Positions 1 to 5,984 of a DNA stretch of 8,677 nucleotides are shown here, in pieces. The stretch is from the NCBI GenBank assembly GCA_943359555.1, contig CALRHW010000022.1, forward strand, positions 1 to 8,677, given 5' to 3'. The stretch comes from Parcubacteria group bacterium (GTDB lineage: Bacteria > Patescibacteriota > Minisyncoccia > Phycocordibacterales > CALRHW01). The position numbers and the translations under genes are program-made. The notes under the pieces were generated by a model. The model was not told the DNA's origin, ran no database searches, and saw nothing but the letters and a program-made list of their open reading frames with translations. Position 1 is the stretch's first letter; every line of letters begins with the position of its first letter.

Positions 1-1
1 T

Positions 2-1255
2 CTTGATTCCGAAAACGAAAAAGACCCCAATCAAAATCCAAACGCAAAAAAAGAAGGACTAGATACAAAAATAATTGAAGCCGCTCCTATTACAAAAATA
101 GTCGCTACTATTTTACGCTACGCTACTGATGGAGACGCTTCTGATATACACATAGAGCATCTAAGAGACAATATTCGCGTCCGTTTTCGTGTGGACGGCG
201 TACTCAACACCAGCTTGGTCCTTCCAGTAAAAGTTCATTCAGCTATTGTTTCTCGTATAAAAATTCTTTCAAGTATGAAGCTTGACGAAAAACGAAAACC
301 GCAAGACGGCCGTTTTTCTGCAAGAATAGAAGGTAGAAAAATAGATTTTCGTGTTTCTACTTTTCCTACATATTATGGTGAAAAGGTGGTGATGCGTATT
401 CTTGATCATGATAAAGGCGTAAAAAAGATAGAAGATCTAGGTATTAGTGAAAAAAATCTCGGGCTTATTCGCAAAGCAGCGCAAAGACCTTTTGGACTGA
501 TACTTATTTCTGGTCCGACTGGTTCTGGAAAGACCACGACTCTTTATTCTATGTTAGATGAATTTGATAAAGACAAAAAAAACGTGCTTTCTCTTGAAGA
601 CCCTATTGAATACAGTATTGACGGTGTAAATCAATCTCAGATTCACGCAGAGATAGGATATACTTTTGCAAACGGTTTGCGTACTACTTTGCGACAAGAC
701 CCCGACATTATAATGGTGGGAGAAATCCGAGATGCAGAGACAGCACAGCTCGCCATTCAAGCAGCTCTTACTGGACATCTTGTGCTCGCTACTATCCACA
801 CCAATGACGCGATAGGTGTGATTCCACGTCTTCTTGATATGAAAGTGGACCCATATCTTATTGCTCCTACGCTCATACTCGCTATCGCTCAGCGTCTTGT
901 GTCAGTGCTTTGTCCAGACTCTGGTAATCCTGTTACACAAGACGAAAAATTTAAAGAGAATATTGAAAAGCAGTTTGCCGACCTTCCAGAAAAATATAGA
1001 AAAGATATAAAAATAGGCAATGATTTTTTTACAGCATCTCCAAGTCCTACTTGTCCAAACGGCACGCGCGGACGAGTGGCGGTGATGGAAGTGCTTGAAA
1101 TGGACAAGGATATTGAAGCGGTTTTATTAAAAGGAGCGACTGGTTCAGAAATGACAAAAGTAGCTCGCTTGAAAGGAATGATTACGATGAGAGAAGACGC
1201 GCTCATAAAAGCATCAAATAGACAGATTCCTTTTGAGGAAGTGATAGCGTTGTAA
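2..1255 (+). CDS. pilB: Type IV pilus assembly/extension ATPase PilB (GspE family), 5' partial
   Basis: Hexameric cytoplasmic ATPase that powers pilus extension by driving PilC. The frame is open to the left edge, so the true start lies upstream; a GTG at 191 is internal, because family-typical sequence (ITKIVATILRYATDGDASDI) is encoded before it. About 417 residues are visible: the end of an N-terminal linker, the N2 domain, then the motor domain. Walker A GPTGSGKT is at 512-535, the Asp box (LSLEDPIEY) near 590-616, Walker B (DPDIIMVGEIRD) near 698-733 and the His box (TGHLVLATIHT) near 770-802. The family's zinc site, normally CxxC...CxxC, is here CPDS (from 911) and SPTC (ending at 1054), so only one cysteine of each pair remains. 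First visible gene of an operon with a CheY-like regulator, pilT and pilC. PilB is preferred over GspE because pilT follows. Confidence 0.95.
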   Translation, partial: LDSENEKDPNQNPNAKKEGLDTKIIEAAPITKIVATILRYATDGDASDIHIEHLRDNIRVRFRVDGVLNTSLVLPVKVHSAIVSRIKILSSMKLDEKRKPQDGRFSARIEGRKIDFRVSTFPTYYGEKVVMRILDHDKGVKKIEDLGISEKNLGLIRKAAQRPFGLILISGPTGSGKTTTLYSMLDEFDKDKKNVLSLEDPIEYSIDGVNQSQIHAEIGYTFANGLRTTLRQDPDIIMVGEIRDAETAQLAIQAALTGHLVLATIHTNDAIGVIPRLLDMKVDPYLIAPTLILAIAQRLVSVLCPDSGNPVTQDEKFKENIEKQFADLPEKYRKDIKIGNDFFTASPSPTCPNGTRGRVAVMEVLEMDKDIEAVLLKGATGSEMTKVARLKGMITMREDALIKASNRQIPFEEVIAL

Positions 1256-1278
1256 AAATCACGAAAAAATCTTATACT
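1250..1278 (+). promoter_or_regulatory. Possible internal promoter before the response regulator
   Basis: A -35-like TTGTAA (1250-1255, overlapping the pilB stop codon) and a -10-like TATACT (1273-1278, 5/6 to consensus) are separated by exactly 17 nt. Transcription would start near 1285, only a few bases before the regulator ATG, giving an almost leaderless message. In an AT-rich region such matches arise by chance, and the gene could equally be transcribed only from upstream of pilB. Confidence 0.3.
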
Positions 1279-1285
1279 AAAGGAG
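1279..1285 (+). promoter_or_regulatory. Shine-Dalgarno sequence of the response regulator gene
   Basis: AAAGGAG lies 2 nt before the ATG at 1288. It is the only clear Shine-Dalgarno match directly before any start codon in the window. The spacing is shorter than usual, so its strength is uncertain, but it supports the 1288 start. Confidence 0.5.
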
Positions 1286-1287
1286 AT

Positions 1288-1680
1288 ATGTCTGATACAA
1301 AATATAAAATTCTTATCGTAGATGATGACAAGTTTTTACTCGGAATGTACGAGCTGAAGTTTCATAAAAATGGTCACGAAGTAACCATGATAACGAGTGC
1401 CGCTGACGCCCTTTCAAAATTAAAAGATGGTTTTGTGCCAGATATTATGTTGTTAGATATTGTGCTTCCTGGTATGGACGGACTACAACTTTTAGAGGCT
1501 ATTAGAAAAGATAAAATCTGTTCGAATGCTATTATTGTAATACTTACCAATCAAGGTGGACAAGAAGAAATAGAAAAGGCAAAGAGTTTAAATGCAGATG
1601 GGTATCTTGTAAAGGCTACGCTTATTCCATCGGAAGTAGTAGAAGAGGTTTTAAAAATCGCCGAAAAAAATAAAAAATAA
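1288..1680 (+). CDS. CheY-like single-domain response regulator
   Basis: A 130-residue stand-alone receiver (REC) domain with no output domain; such proteins act by phosphorylation-dependent binding to a partner. The full active site is visible: acidic pocket D12/D13, phospho-acceptor D57 in LLDIVLPGMDG, switch T87 (ILTN), Y106 and K109 (GYLVK). These positions equal the classical CheY numbering (D12, D13, D57, T87, Y106, K109). The start is supported by AAAGGAG and by the usual short lead into the first beta strand. It lies 32 nt after pilB and 1 nt before pilT, so it is part of the pilus operon and probably adjusts motor activity, comparable to PilG/PilH of twitching systems (inference). 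No histidine kinase is present in the window, so its phosphodonor is unknown. Confidence 0.92.
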   Translation: MSDTKYKILIVDDDKFLLGMYELKFHKNGHEVTMITSAADALSKLKDGFVPDIMLLDIVLPGMDGLQLLEAIRKDKICSNAIIVILTNQGGQEEIEKAKSLNADGYLVKATLIPSEVVEEVLKIAEKNKK

Positions 1681-1681
1681 T

Positions 1682-2749
1682 ATGGCCACAGACTATAAAA
1701 AAGAATTAGATGATTTGATATCAACGGTAATAAGAGAGGGCGGTTCTGATTTACATTTATCTGAAAACAGAAATCCTACTATCCGCGTGGCTGGTTCTCT
1801 GATACCGATTATTAAATCTAGCAAACTTTCAAAATCTGACATGGAAGGTATCATTGATCAATTTTTAAACCCAGACAATAAAAAGAAATTTTTAGACGAA
1901 AAACAGATTGATTTTGCTTACAATCATCACACCAGTGCTCGTTTTAGAGGTAATGCATATTTTCAGCAGGGAAAGGTGAGTATTGCTTTGCGACTTGTTC
2001 CACAAAAAATAAAAACAATCCAAGAACTCAATCTTCCTGCGATTCTCGCTACTTTTGCACAAAAACAGCAAGGATTTTTTCTTGTTGTAGGTCCTGCAGG
2101 ACAAGGAAAGTCCACCACTCTCGCGGCGATTATTGAAATGATAAACACAGAACGACTAGAGCATATTGTGACGATTGAAGATCCGATTGAATATATTTTC
2201 ACACCAAAAAAATCCATCATTGATCAGCGTGAAATTCGTGTAGATGCTCCAGATTTTCAGACAGCTCTTTGGGCTGTGTTTAGACAGGATATAGACGTGG
2301 TGATGATAGGAGAAATGCGTCAGCCTGAGACGATGTCGACTGCGGTGACAGCCGCCGAGACCGGACATATGGTTTTTTCAACACTTCACACCAACAGCGC
2401 ATCGCAGACAGTAGAAAGAATCATTGATTCATTTCCTGCCGAGCAACAAGGTCAGATCCGTCTTCAGCTCGCAGGAAGTTTGCTTGGTATTTTTTCCCAA
2501 AGACTTATTCCGCGTATTTCAGGCGGACTTATCCCTGCTTATGAGCTACTTATAAACAATCCCGCAGTCGCAAACGTCATTCGTGACAAACGCACACACG
2601 AGATAAATACCATTATTGAGACAAGTTCTGCTGAAGGAATGATTGATCTCAACCGCTCTCTTGTAGACCTTGTGCGTACTGGAGAAATTACCATTGAAAA
2701 TGCTTATAAGTATTCCACTAATCCAAAAGTATTAGAAAAACTTTTGTAA
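1682..2749 (+). CDS. pilT: Type IV pilus retraction ATPase PilT
   Basis: Hexameric cytoplasmic ATPase that drives pilus disassembly and twitching. The length of 355 residues is usual for PilT, which lacks the long PilB N-terminus. An N-terminal PAS-like domain (about 1-105, with GGSDLHLS) precedes the RecA-like motor. Walker A is GPAGQGKS at 137-144 (family form GPTGSGKS); the Asp box TIEDPIEY is at 164-171; Walker B is DIDVVMIGEM with E211, where the usual DPD is DID; the His box TGHMVFSTLHTNSA is at 227-240. AVANVIRD at 295-302 matches the position of the PilT AIRNLIRE retraction motif. The ATG is one base after the regulator stop (TAATATG) with no Shine-Dalgarno, so translational coupling is likely. 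PilU is the alternative, but this is the only such gene here. Confidence 0.94.
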   Translation: MATDYKKELDDLISTVIREGGSDLHLSENRNPTIRVAGSLIPIIKSSKLSKSDMEGIIDQFLNPDNKKKFLDEKQIDFAYNHHTSARFRGNAYFQQGKVSIALRLVPQKIKTIQELNLPAILATFAQKQQGFFLVVGPAGQGKSTTLAAIIEMINTERLEHIVTIEDPIEYIFTPKKSIIDQREIRVDAPDFQTALWAVFRQDIDVVMIGEMRQPETMSTAVTAAETGHMVFSTLHTNSASQTVERIIDSFPAEQQGQIRLQLAGSLLGIFSQRLIPRISGGLIPAYELLINNPAVANVIRDKRTHEINTIIETSSAEGMIDLNRSLVDLVRTGEITIENAYKYSTNPKVLEKLL

Positions 2750-2779
2750 ATCGTGCACAAAACATAAAAATAAAAACCT

Positions 2780-3982
2780 ATGCTATTTAATTACAAAGCG
2801 ATAGACAGTCAGGGCGAAGCAAGAGACGGCTCAATAGACGCTTCAAATGTAGATATTGCTGTAAGCACTTTACAGAGCAAAGGTCTTATCATTTCTTCTA
2901 TTGATACAGTCCGTGAAAAAGGTTTTTTAAAAAATATTTCTTTTTTTAATCGCGTTTCAAATAAAGATATCGTTATCATGTCGCGACAGTTGGCAACACT
3001 TTTTGAAGCGCAAGTATCTGCTTTGCGCATTTTTAAATTGCTCGCATCTCAATCAGAAAATATAACACTAAAAAAATCTTTGAGCGAGGTCGCCGATGGT
3101 ATTCAAGAGGGGAGCTCTATTTCTCAGGCTCTGGAAAGACAACCGCACGTATTTAGTCCTTTTTATGTAAATATGGTGCGCTCTGGTGAAGAGTCTGGAA
3201 AATTGGATCAGACTTTTGGATATCTCGCCGACTATCTTGACCGCTCTTATGAAGTAACCAATAAAGCAAAACACGCGCTCATTTACCCTGCATTTGTGGT
3301 CATTACTTTTGTCGGCGTTATGGCACTTATGTTTACTGTTATCATTCCAAAAATCGCTCCGATTTTAGAAGAATCTGGGCAGGCACTTCCTATTTATACT
3401 CGTGTTGTGCTCGGTCTCAGTGCTTTTTTTGTCAGTTACGGTCTTTGGTTTTTTGTTCTACTTGTCATCGGCGGTTATATTTTTAAAAGATTTATTGCAT
3501 CAAAAGCAGGAAAAGTAGTTTGGGATGATTTTAAAATAGGCGTCCCTTATGTGGGTGATTTATATAAAAAGCTCTACCTTTCTCGTATCGCCGACAATAT
3601 GAATACTATGGTGCTCAGTGGTATTTCAATGGTAAAAGCTATTGAGACTACATCACTCGTTGTGGACAACGATATTTACAAAGACATTCTTGATAAAAGT
3701 TTGGAAATGGTAAAAGGAGGTAGCTCGCTTTCTTCAGCTTTTAGTCAGTTTCCGCAGATTCCGAGCATTATGACGCAGATGATAAAAGTGGGAGAAGAGA
3801 CAGGAGAGCTCGGAAATATTTTGAAGACGCTCGCAAAGTTTTACCAACGTGAAGTGGTCGCCGCCGTGGACACACTTGTAGACTTGATCGAGCCTGTGAT
3901 GGTAGTAGCGCTCGGACTCGGTGTGGGTACGCTACTTGCTGCTGTGCTTATGCCGATTTACAATATCGCGAGCTCGTTTTAG
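2780..3982 (+). CDS. pilC: Type IV pilus inner-membrane platform protein PilC (GspF family)
   Basis: Polytopic membrane protein at the base of the pilus that transmits PilB/PilT motion to pilin insertion or removal. The length of 400 residues is normal for the family. Two T2SSF cytoplasmic domains are visible, about 60-190 and 265-395, each with its signature: GEESGKLD at 136-143 and GEETGELG at 338-345. Hydrophobic segments lie at about 168-189, 211-234 and 371-395, giving the usual three-helix topology. It starts 30 nt after the pilT stop in an A-rich gap without a Shine-Dalgarno. It is the last gene of the operon and is followed by a hairpin terminator. No truncation or missing segment is seen. 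Confidence 0.95.
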   Translation: MLFNYKAIDSQGEARDGSIDASNVDIAVSTLQSKGLIISSIDTVREKGFLKNISFFNRVSNKDIVIMSRQLATLFEAQVSALRIFKLLASQSENITLKKSLSEVADGIQEGSSISQALERQPHVFSPFYVNMVRSGEESGKLDQTFGYLADYLDRSYEVTNKAKHALIYPAFVVITFVGVMALMFTVIIPKIAPILEESGQALPIYTRVVLGLSAFFVSYGLWFFVLLVIGGYIFKRFIASKAGKVVWDDFKIGVPYVGDLYKKLYLSRIADNMNTMVLSGISMVKAIETTSLVVDNDIYKDILDKSLEMVKGGSSLSSAFSQFPQIPSIMTQMIKVGEETGELGNILKTLAKFYQREVVAAVDTLVDLIEPVMVVALGLGVGTLLAAVLMPIYNIASSF

Positions 3983-4064
3983 GGATAAAGGGAGGGTGGG
4001 GTTATTCATGCGCTTGACTTTATAGAAGTGTTTGATTAATATAGAAAATGTATTTCTAGGAAAG

Positions 4065-4102
4065 AGTACTGCTTAAGGTTTCGTCCTTAAGTGGTGCTTT
4101 TT
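4065..4102 (+). terminator. Rho-independent terminator of the pilB-pilC operon
   Basis: A perfect 7-bp inverted repeat (CTTAAGG 4072-4078, CCTTAAG 4085-4091) with a 6-nt loop extends outward by seven more pairs, three of them G-T, to 4065/4098. A run of five T (4098-4102) follows on the + strand. The T-run overlaps the stop codon of the convergent NYN gene, so the same hairpin may also end that transcript, although the minus-strand T-tract is poor. Confidence 0.8.
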
Positions 4103-4602
4103 CATTTTAGATAGGGAATATATTCTAGTTTTTGACGCAAATCATACATATACTGTATTTTATTTTTAGCTGTTTGTTTTAATAAAACTGAACAATTATT
4201 TTCATCCGAACTTATTACCGCTTTCAATTTACCTTTCCTGTCAAGATGTGAAACGAGTGAGTAAAAATCTCCGTCACTTGATACGATAATAGCTTGATTG
4301 TATTGATTAATATCTACTAAAGCTTGAAGCACTAAATCGGTATCCACATTTCCTTTAATTTTTCCATCCGTGCCTAGAATGGTCGGTTTGAATTTTAATA
4401 TAAAACCCGCTTCTTGAAGTCTGTCATAAAGCTTTTGGTTTAGGGCTACGAAGCCAATGAACATGTAAGCTTGTTTCACGTCATATTTCTCTCGTAAATA
4501 TATACGAAATTTTTTGTAGTCTAGTTTCCATCCGAGTTTCTGTATTCCTAGGTTTAGGTTTTGACTATCTATAAACGCGTAGTTGTTTGGCTTTTCTCGC
4601 AT
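4102..4602 (-). CDS. NYN-domain (LabA/DUF88-type, PIN-like) putative ribonuclease
   Basis: A 166-residue protein consisting of essentially one NYN domain, a PIN-like fold found in RNA-cleaving enzymes. The acidic metal-site residues are visible: D12 and N15 in AFIDSQNLN, D87/D89 in KGNVDTDL, and D110/D112 in VSSDGDFY. The start ATG (4602-4600) has no Shine-Dalgarno; a possible promoter places transcription almost at the start codon. The gene converges on pilC and its UGA stop lies inside the pilC terminator T-run. It is divergent from the MazF-like gene, with 123 bp between the starts. The substrate is unknown. The family assignment is firm; nuclease activity is inferred from the retained acidic residues. 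Confidence 0.85.
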   Translation of the reverse strand: MREKPNNYAFIDSQNLNLGIQKLGWKLDYKKFRIYLREKYDVKQAYMFIGFVALNQKLYDRLQEAGFILKFKPTILGTDGKIKGNVDTDLVLQALVDINQYNQAIIVSSDGDFYSLVSHLDRKGKLKAVISSDENNCSVLLKQTAKNKIQYMYDLRQKLEYIPYLK

Positions 4603-4608
4603 TTACAA

Positions 4609-4637
4609 ATCATATATTTTTACATATCAAGTTTCAC
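4609..4637 (-). promoter_or_regulatory. Possible promoter of the NYN gene
   Basis: On the minus strand, GTGAAA (4637-4632, 4/6) and TATGAT (4614-4609, 5/6) are separated by 17 nt. The -10 ends 6 nt before the ATG, so a transcript would be leaderless or nearly so, consistent with the missing Shine-Dalgarno. Support is only from motif and spacing. Confidence 0.35.
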
Positions 4638-4725
4638 TAAAGATTTGATAAAGTTTTTCTCCCTCTTGGCGTTTTTTTATGTTTTCTTTAGGATTTCTTG
4701 ACCACCTTTGTGCTATTGATATTGA

Positions 4726-5109
4726 ATGCAAAAAGATTTTGATAAATGGAACAATAGGAAAAAAGAAATCAACAAAGATAAACCAAATTTCTACAAAGAA
4801 AGGGATATCAGGTGGTGTTCTCTTGGTATTAATGTTGGTTTTGAGCAAGATGGCACAAGTGGAAAATTTAAAAGATCAGTGTTAATTGTTAAAGGATTTA
4901 GTATGAATGTTTGTCTTATCGTTCCACTCACAACTTCTAAAAAGATAAATCCTTATCATGTTGGCGTAGGAATAATTGAGGGGAAAGAAGCTTTTGTTAT
5001 TTTGTCTCAAATCAGACTAATAGATACAAAAAGATTACACGCTAGACTGGATATTCTTTCTCAAGAAAAATTTGAAGAAATAAGAAAAGCCATCAGAGAT
5101 TTAATCTGA
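4726..5109 (+). CDS. PemK/MazF-family toxin-like protein (putative mRNA interferase), no antitoxin seen
   Basis: A 127-residue protein with a lysine-rich N-terminal helix (about 1-25) followed by a MazF-type beta barrel. Family landmarks are the first strand ERDIRWCSLG (25-34), GFEQDG (38-43), the strand KRSVLIV (49-55) with R50 at the place of the catalytic arginine, the VPLT strand (66-69) and LSQIRLIDTKRL (93-104). The usual RPVLV motif is RSVLI here, so one conserved proline is serine. An in-frame UGA (4723-4725) lies directly before the ATG, so the start cannot be further upstream. There is no Shine-Dalgarno. Typical MazF toxins cleave RNA and pair with an adjacent antitoxin; none is visible here. 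It is divergent from the NYN gene and more AT-rich than the pil genes. Family assignment is good; toxicity is inferred. Confidence 0.82.
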   Translation: MQKDFDKWNNRKKEINKDKPNFYKERDIRWCSLGINVGFEQDGTSGKFKRSVLIVKGFSMNVCLIVPLTTSKKINPYHVGVGIIEGKEAFVILSQIRLIDTKRLHARLDILSQEKFEEIRKAIRDLI

Positions 5110-5191
5110 CAGCTTTTATTTGTTTTCTCTCATGTTTCCACAAGAGGACGGCCCGAAGGCATTTGTATTAGAAGTATATCAAACCACCCCG

Positions 5192-5200
5192 TTATCCACA
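5192..5200 (+). promoter_or_regulatory. DnaA-box-like site upstream of the pilin promoter
   Basis: TTATCCACA is an exact match to the bacterial DnaA box consensus. A weaker relative (GTTTCCACA, 7/9) lies at 5134-5142 in the same orientation; both are followed by AG. A single perfect box does not define an origin. It lies just before the pilin 1 promoter and could be regulatory or chance. Confidence 0.3.
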
Positions 5201-5206
5201 AGCCCT

Positions 5207-5235
5207 TTGTTGCCATTACATTTTTGCTATATAAT
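5207..5235 (+). promoter_or_regulatory. Sigma70-type promoter of the first pilin gene
   Basis: A perfect -10 TATAAT is at 5230-5235. A weak -35, TTGTTG at 5207-5212, is 17 nt upstream; a better hexamer TTGCCA (5210-5215) has only 14 nt spacing. Transcription should start near 5242, leaving a leader of about 133 nt before the pilin ATG at 5375. Confidence 0.6.
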
Positions 5236-5374
5236 ACATACATACGTTTTTCAGAAACGTTTCCCTAAAAAGGACATACGGTCGATTTACACCCTTCCCT
5301 TTGTAGGGGGGCGATAAATTAGGCGACATTGAAACGTCGCAAAATTATTAAAAAGTTATTAATTTAAGTTTATT
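5236..5374 (+). other. Long hairpin-rich 5' leader of the first pilin mRNA
   Basis: This stretch has no convincing gene and carries three potential hairpins. ACGTTT 5244-5249 pairs with AAACGT 5255-5260 (5-nt loop). CTTCCCT 5294-5300 pairs with AGGGGGG 5305-5311 over a TTGT loop, with two G-U pairs. GCGAC 5323-5327 pairs with GTCGC 5336-5340 (8-nt loop). A 10-bp perfect palindrome GAAACGTTTC lies at 5254-5263, and its GAAACGT half recurs at 5331-5337. An AT-rich tail without a Shine-Dalgarno leads to the ATG. I do not recognise a known riboswitch; it does not resemble the c-di-GMP-I aptamer. It may be a regulatory RNA element or a stability leader for an abundant pilin mRNA. Confidence 0.45.
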
Positions 5375-5842
5375 ATGTTAAAAAATACAAAAAAAGGTTT
5401 TACACTTATTGAATTGTTGGTTGTTATCGCGATTATTGGTATCTTGTCATCAGTTGTGCTGGCTTCACTTAATACGGCGCGATCAAAGGGCGCTAATGCA
5501 GCCATTAAAGCAAACTTGGCAAATATTCGCGCGCAAGCGGAAATTGTTTATGATCCATTGGGTGCTTATGGTACAGTCGCAAGTGGTGTTACTGCTTGTA
5601 CAGCAGCATGGGTACCAACAGCTACTTCTCTTTTTGCTGATACAACCATACTTGCTGCTACTAAAGCAGCTGCCACTTCAGCTGGTGCAACAGGTTTTTG
5701 TAATTCCTCAATAGGTGCTACATCTGCTTGGGTTGTTTCTTTTCCTCTAAAAGTTGCAGAAACTACAATTACTCATTGGTGTGTTGACTCAACAGGTGTT
5801 TCAGTAGGCAAAACAGCAATCGCTACTGGTACAGCTTGTTAG
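5375..5842 (+). CDS. pilA: Type IV prepilin 1 (pilin subunit)
   Basis: A 155-residue prepilin. The short leader MLKNTKKG ends in the prepilin peptidase site G8/F9, followed by TLIELLVVIAIIGILSS, the hydrophobic helix that anchors pilins in the membrane and packs the pilus core; E13 is the conserved mature Glu5. The remainder is a small Ala/Thr/Ser-rich head with four cysteines (C75, C109, C136, C155) that could form disulfides, and the motif WCVDSTG at 135-141 shared with both downstream pilins. The start is fixed by the usual short leader. It has its own promoter and long leader and its own terminator, so it is probably monocistronic. The symbol is a family label; which of the three is the major pilin cannot be told from sequence, but the promoter and leader make this a good candidate. 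Confidence 0.9.
   Translation: MLKNTKKGFTLIELLVVIAIIGILSSVVLASLNTARSKGANAAIKANLANIRAQAEIVYDPLGAYGTVASGVTACTAAWVPTATSLFADTTILAATKAAATSAGATGFCNSSIGATSAWVVSFPLKVAETTITHWCVDSTGVSVGKTAIATGTAC
5388..5424 (+). repeat. 37-bp direct repeat, copy 1 (pilin 1 N-terminal region)
   Basis: Identical over 37 bp to 5992-6028 in pilin 2. It encodes the peptidase cleavage site and the first helix residues. Identity at synonymous positions points to recent duplication or gene conversion. Confidence 0.9.
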
Positions 5843-5866
5843 TAGTTTTGTTTTGGTTCTGTTATC

Positions 5867-5895
5867 AAAAAACCACCTTCTTGGGTGGTTTTTTT
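5867..5895 (+). terminator. Terminator after pilin 1
   Basis: A run of six A, then CCACC (5873-5877), a 6-nt loop and GGTGG (5884-5888), followed by seven T. The A-run can pair with the T-run to lengthen the stem, so it may work in both directions. It closely matches the terminator after pilin 2, including an identical 16-nt right half (5884-5899 and 6541-6556). Confidence 0.9.
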
Positions 5896-5906
5896 GTTGG
5901 GGATTA

Positions 5907-5930
5907 CTCTCTCTCTCTCTATATATATAT
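5907..5930 (+). repeat. Compound microsatellite (CT)7(AT)5 in the pilin 2 promoter
   Basis: Seven CT units (5907-5920) run straight into five AT units (5921-5930). The tract ends against the extended -10 of pilin 2. The homologous region before pilin 3 is 9 nt shorter between the shared GGATT and the -10 and has no such repeat. Dinucleotide tracts like this can change length by replication slippage. Confidence 0.9.
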
Positions 5931-5938
5931 GATACAAT
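5930..5938 (+). promoter_or_regulatory. Extended -10 promoter of pilin 2
   Basis: TGATACAAT is an extended -10 (TG-N-TACAAT, 5/6 for the hexamer). The same TG-N-TACAATTAA precedes pilin 3. No good -35 lies at 17 nt because the microsatellite occupies that space. The start would be near 5945, about 40 nt before the ATG at 5985. Confidence 0.6.
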
Positions 5939-5984
5939 TAATAAGACAGAGATGTTTTATATAAAAATTATTATAATAAAAAAA

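Noticed and set aside
4698..4723. Promoter for the MazF-like gene (TTGACC with a weak -10)
   Set aside because: The -35-like hexamer is good but no acceptable -10 lies at 16-18 nt; the best candidate is only 14 nt away.
4627..4848. Minus-strand frame of 73 codons opposite the MazF-like start
   Set aside because: Its hydrophobic part is simply the antisense of the Lys/Asn-rich MazF N-terminus. Its hydrophilic C-terminal end (4627-4716) could be a gene remnant, but nothing supports that.
4679..4885. 68-codon + strand frame overlapping the MazF-like gene, considered as a possible antitoxin
   Set aside because: It overlaps the toxin gene by 160 bp in another frame and has no antitoxin-like features or Shine-Dalgarno.
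5120..5317. 65-codon open frame between the MazF-like gene and pilin 1
   Set aside because: It covers the DnaA-like box, the promoter and the hairpin leader, and its translation shows no recognisable domain.
5236..5374. c-di-GMP riboswitch (GEMM type) upstream of pilin 1
   Set aside because: Such riboswitches control pilins in some bacteria, but the conserved aptamer segments are not recognisable here.
5853..5984. Upstream extension of the pilin 2 reading frame (44 codons)
   Set aside because: It would translate the pilin 1 terminator and the CT/AT microsatellite, and would give a leader of about 50 residues; a 6-residue leader from 5985 fits prepilins.
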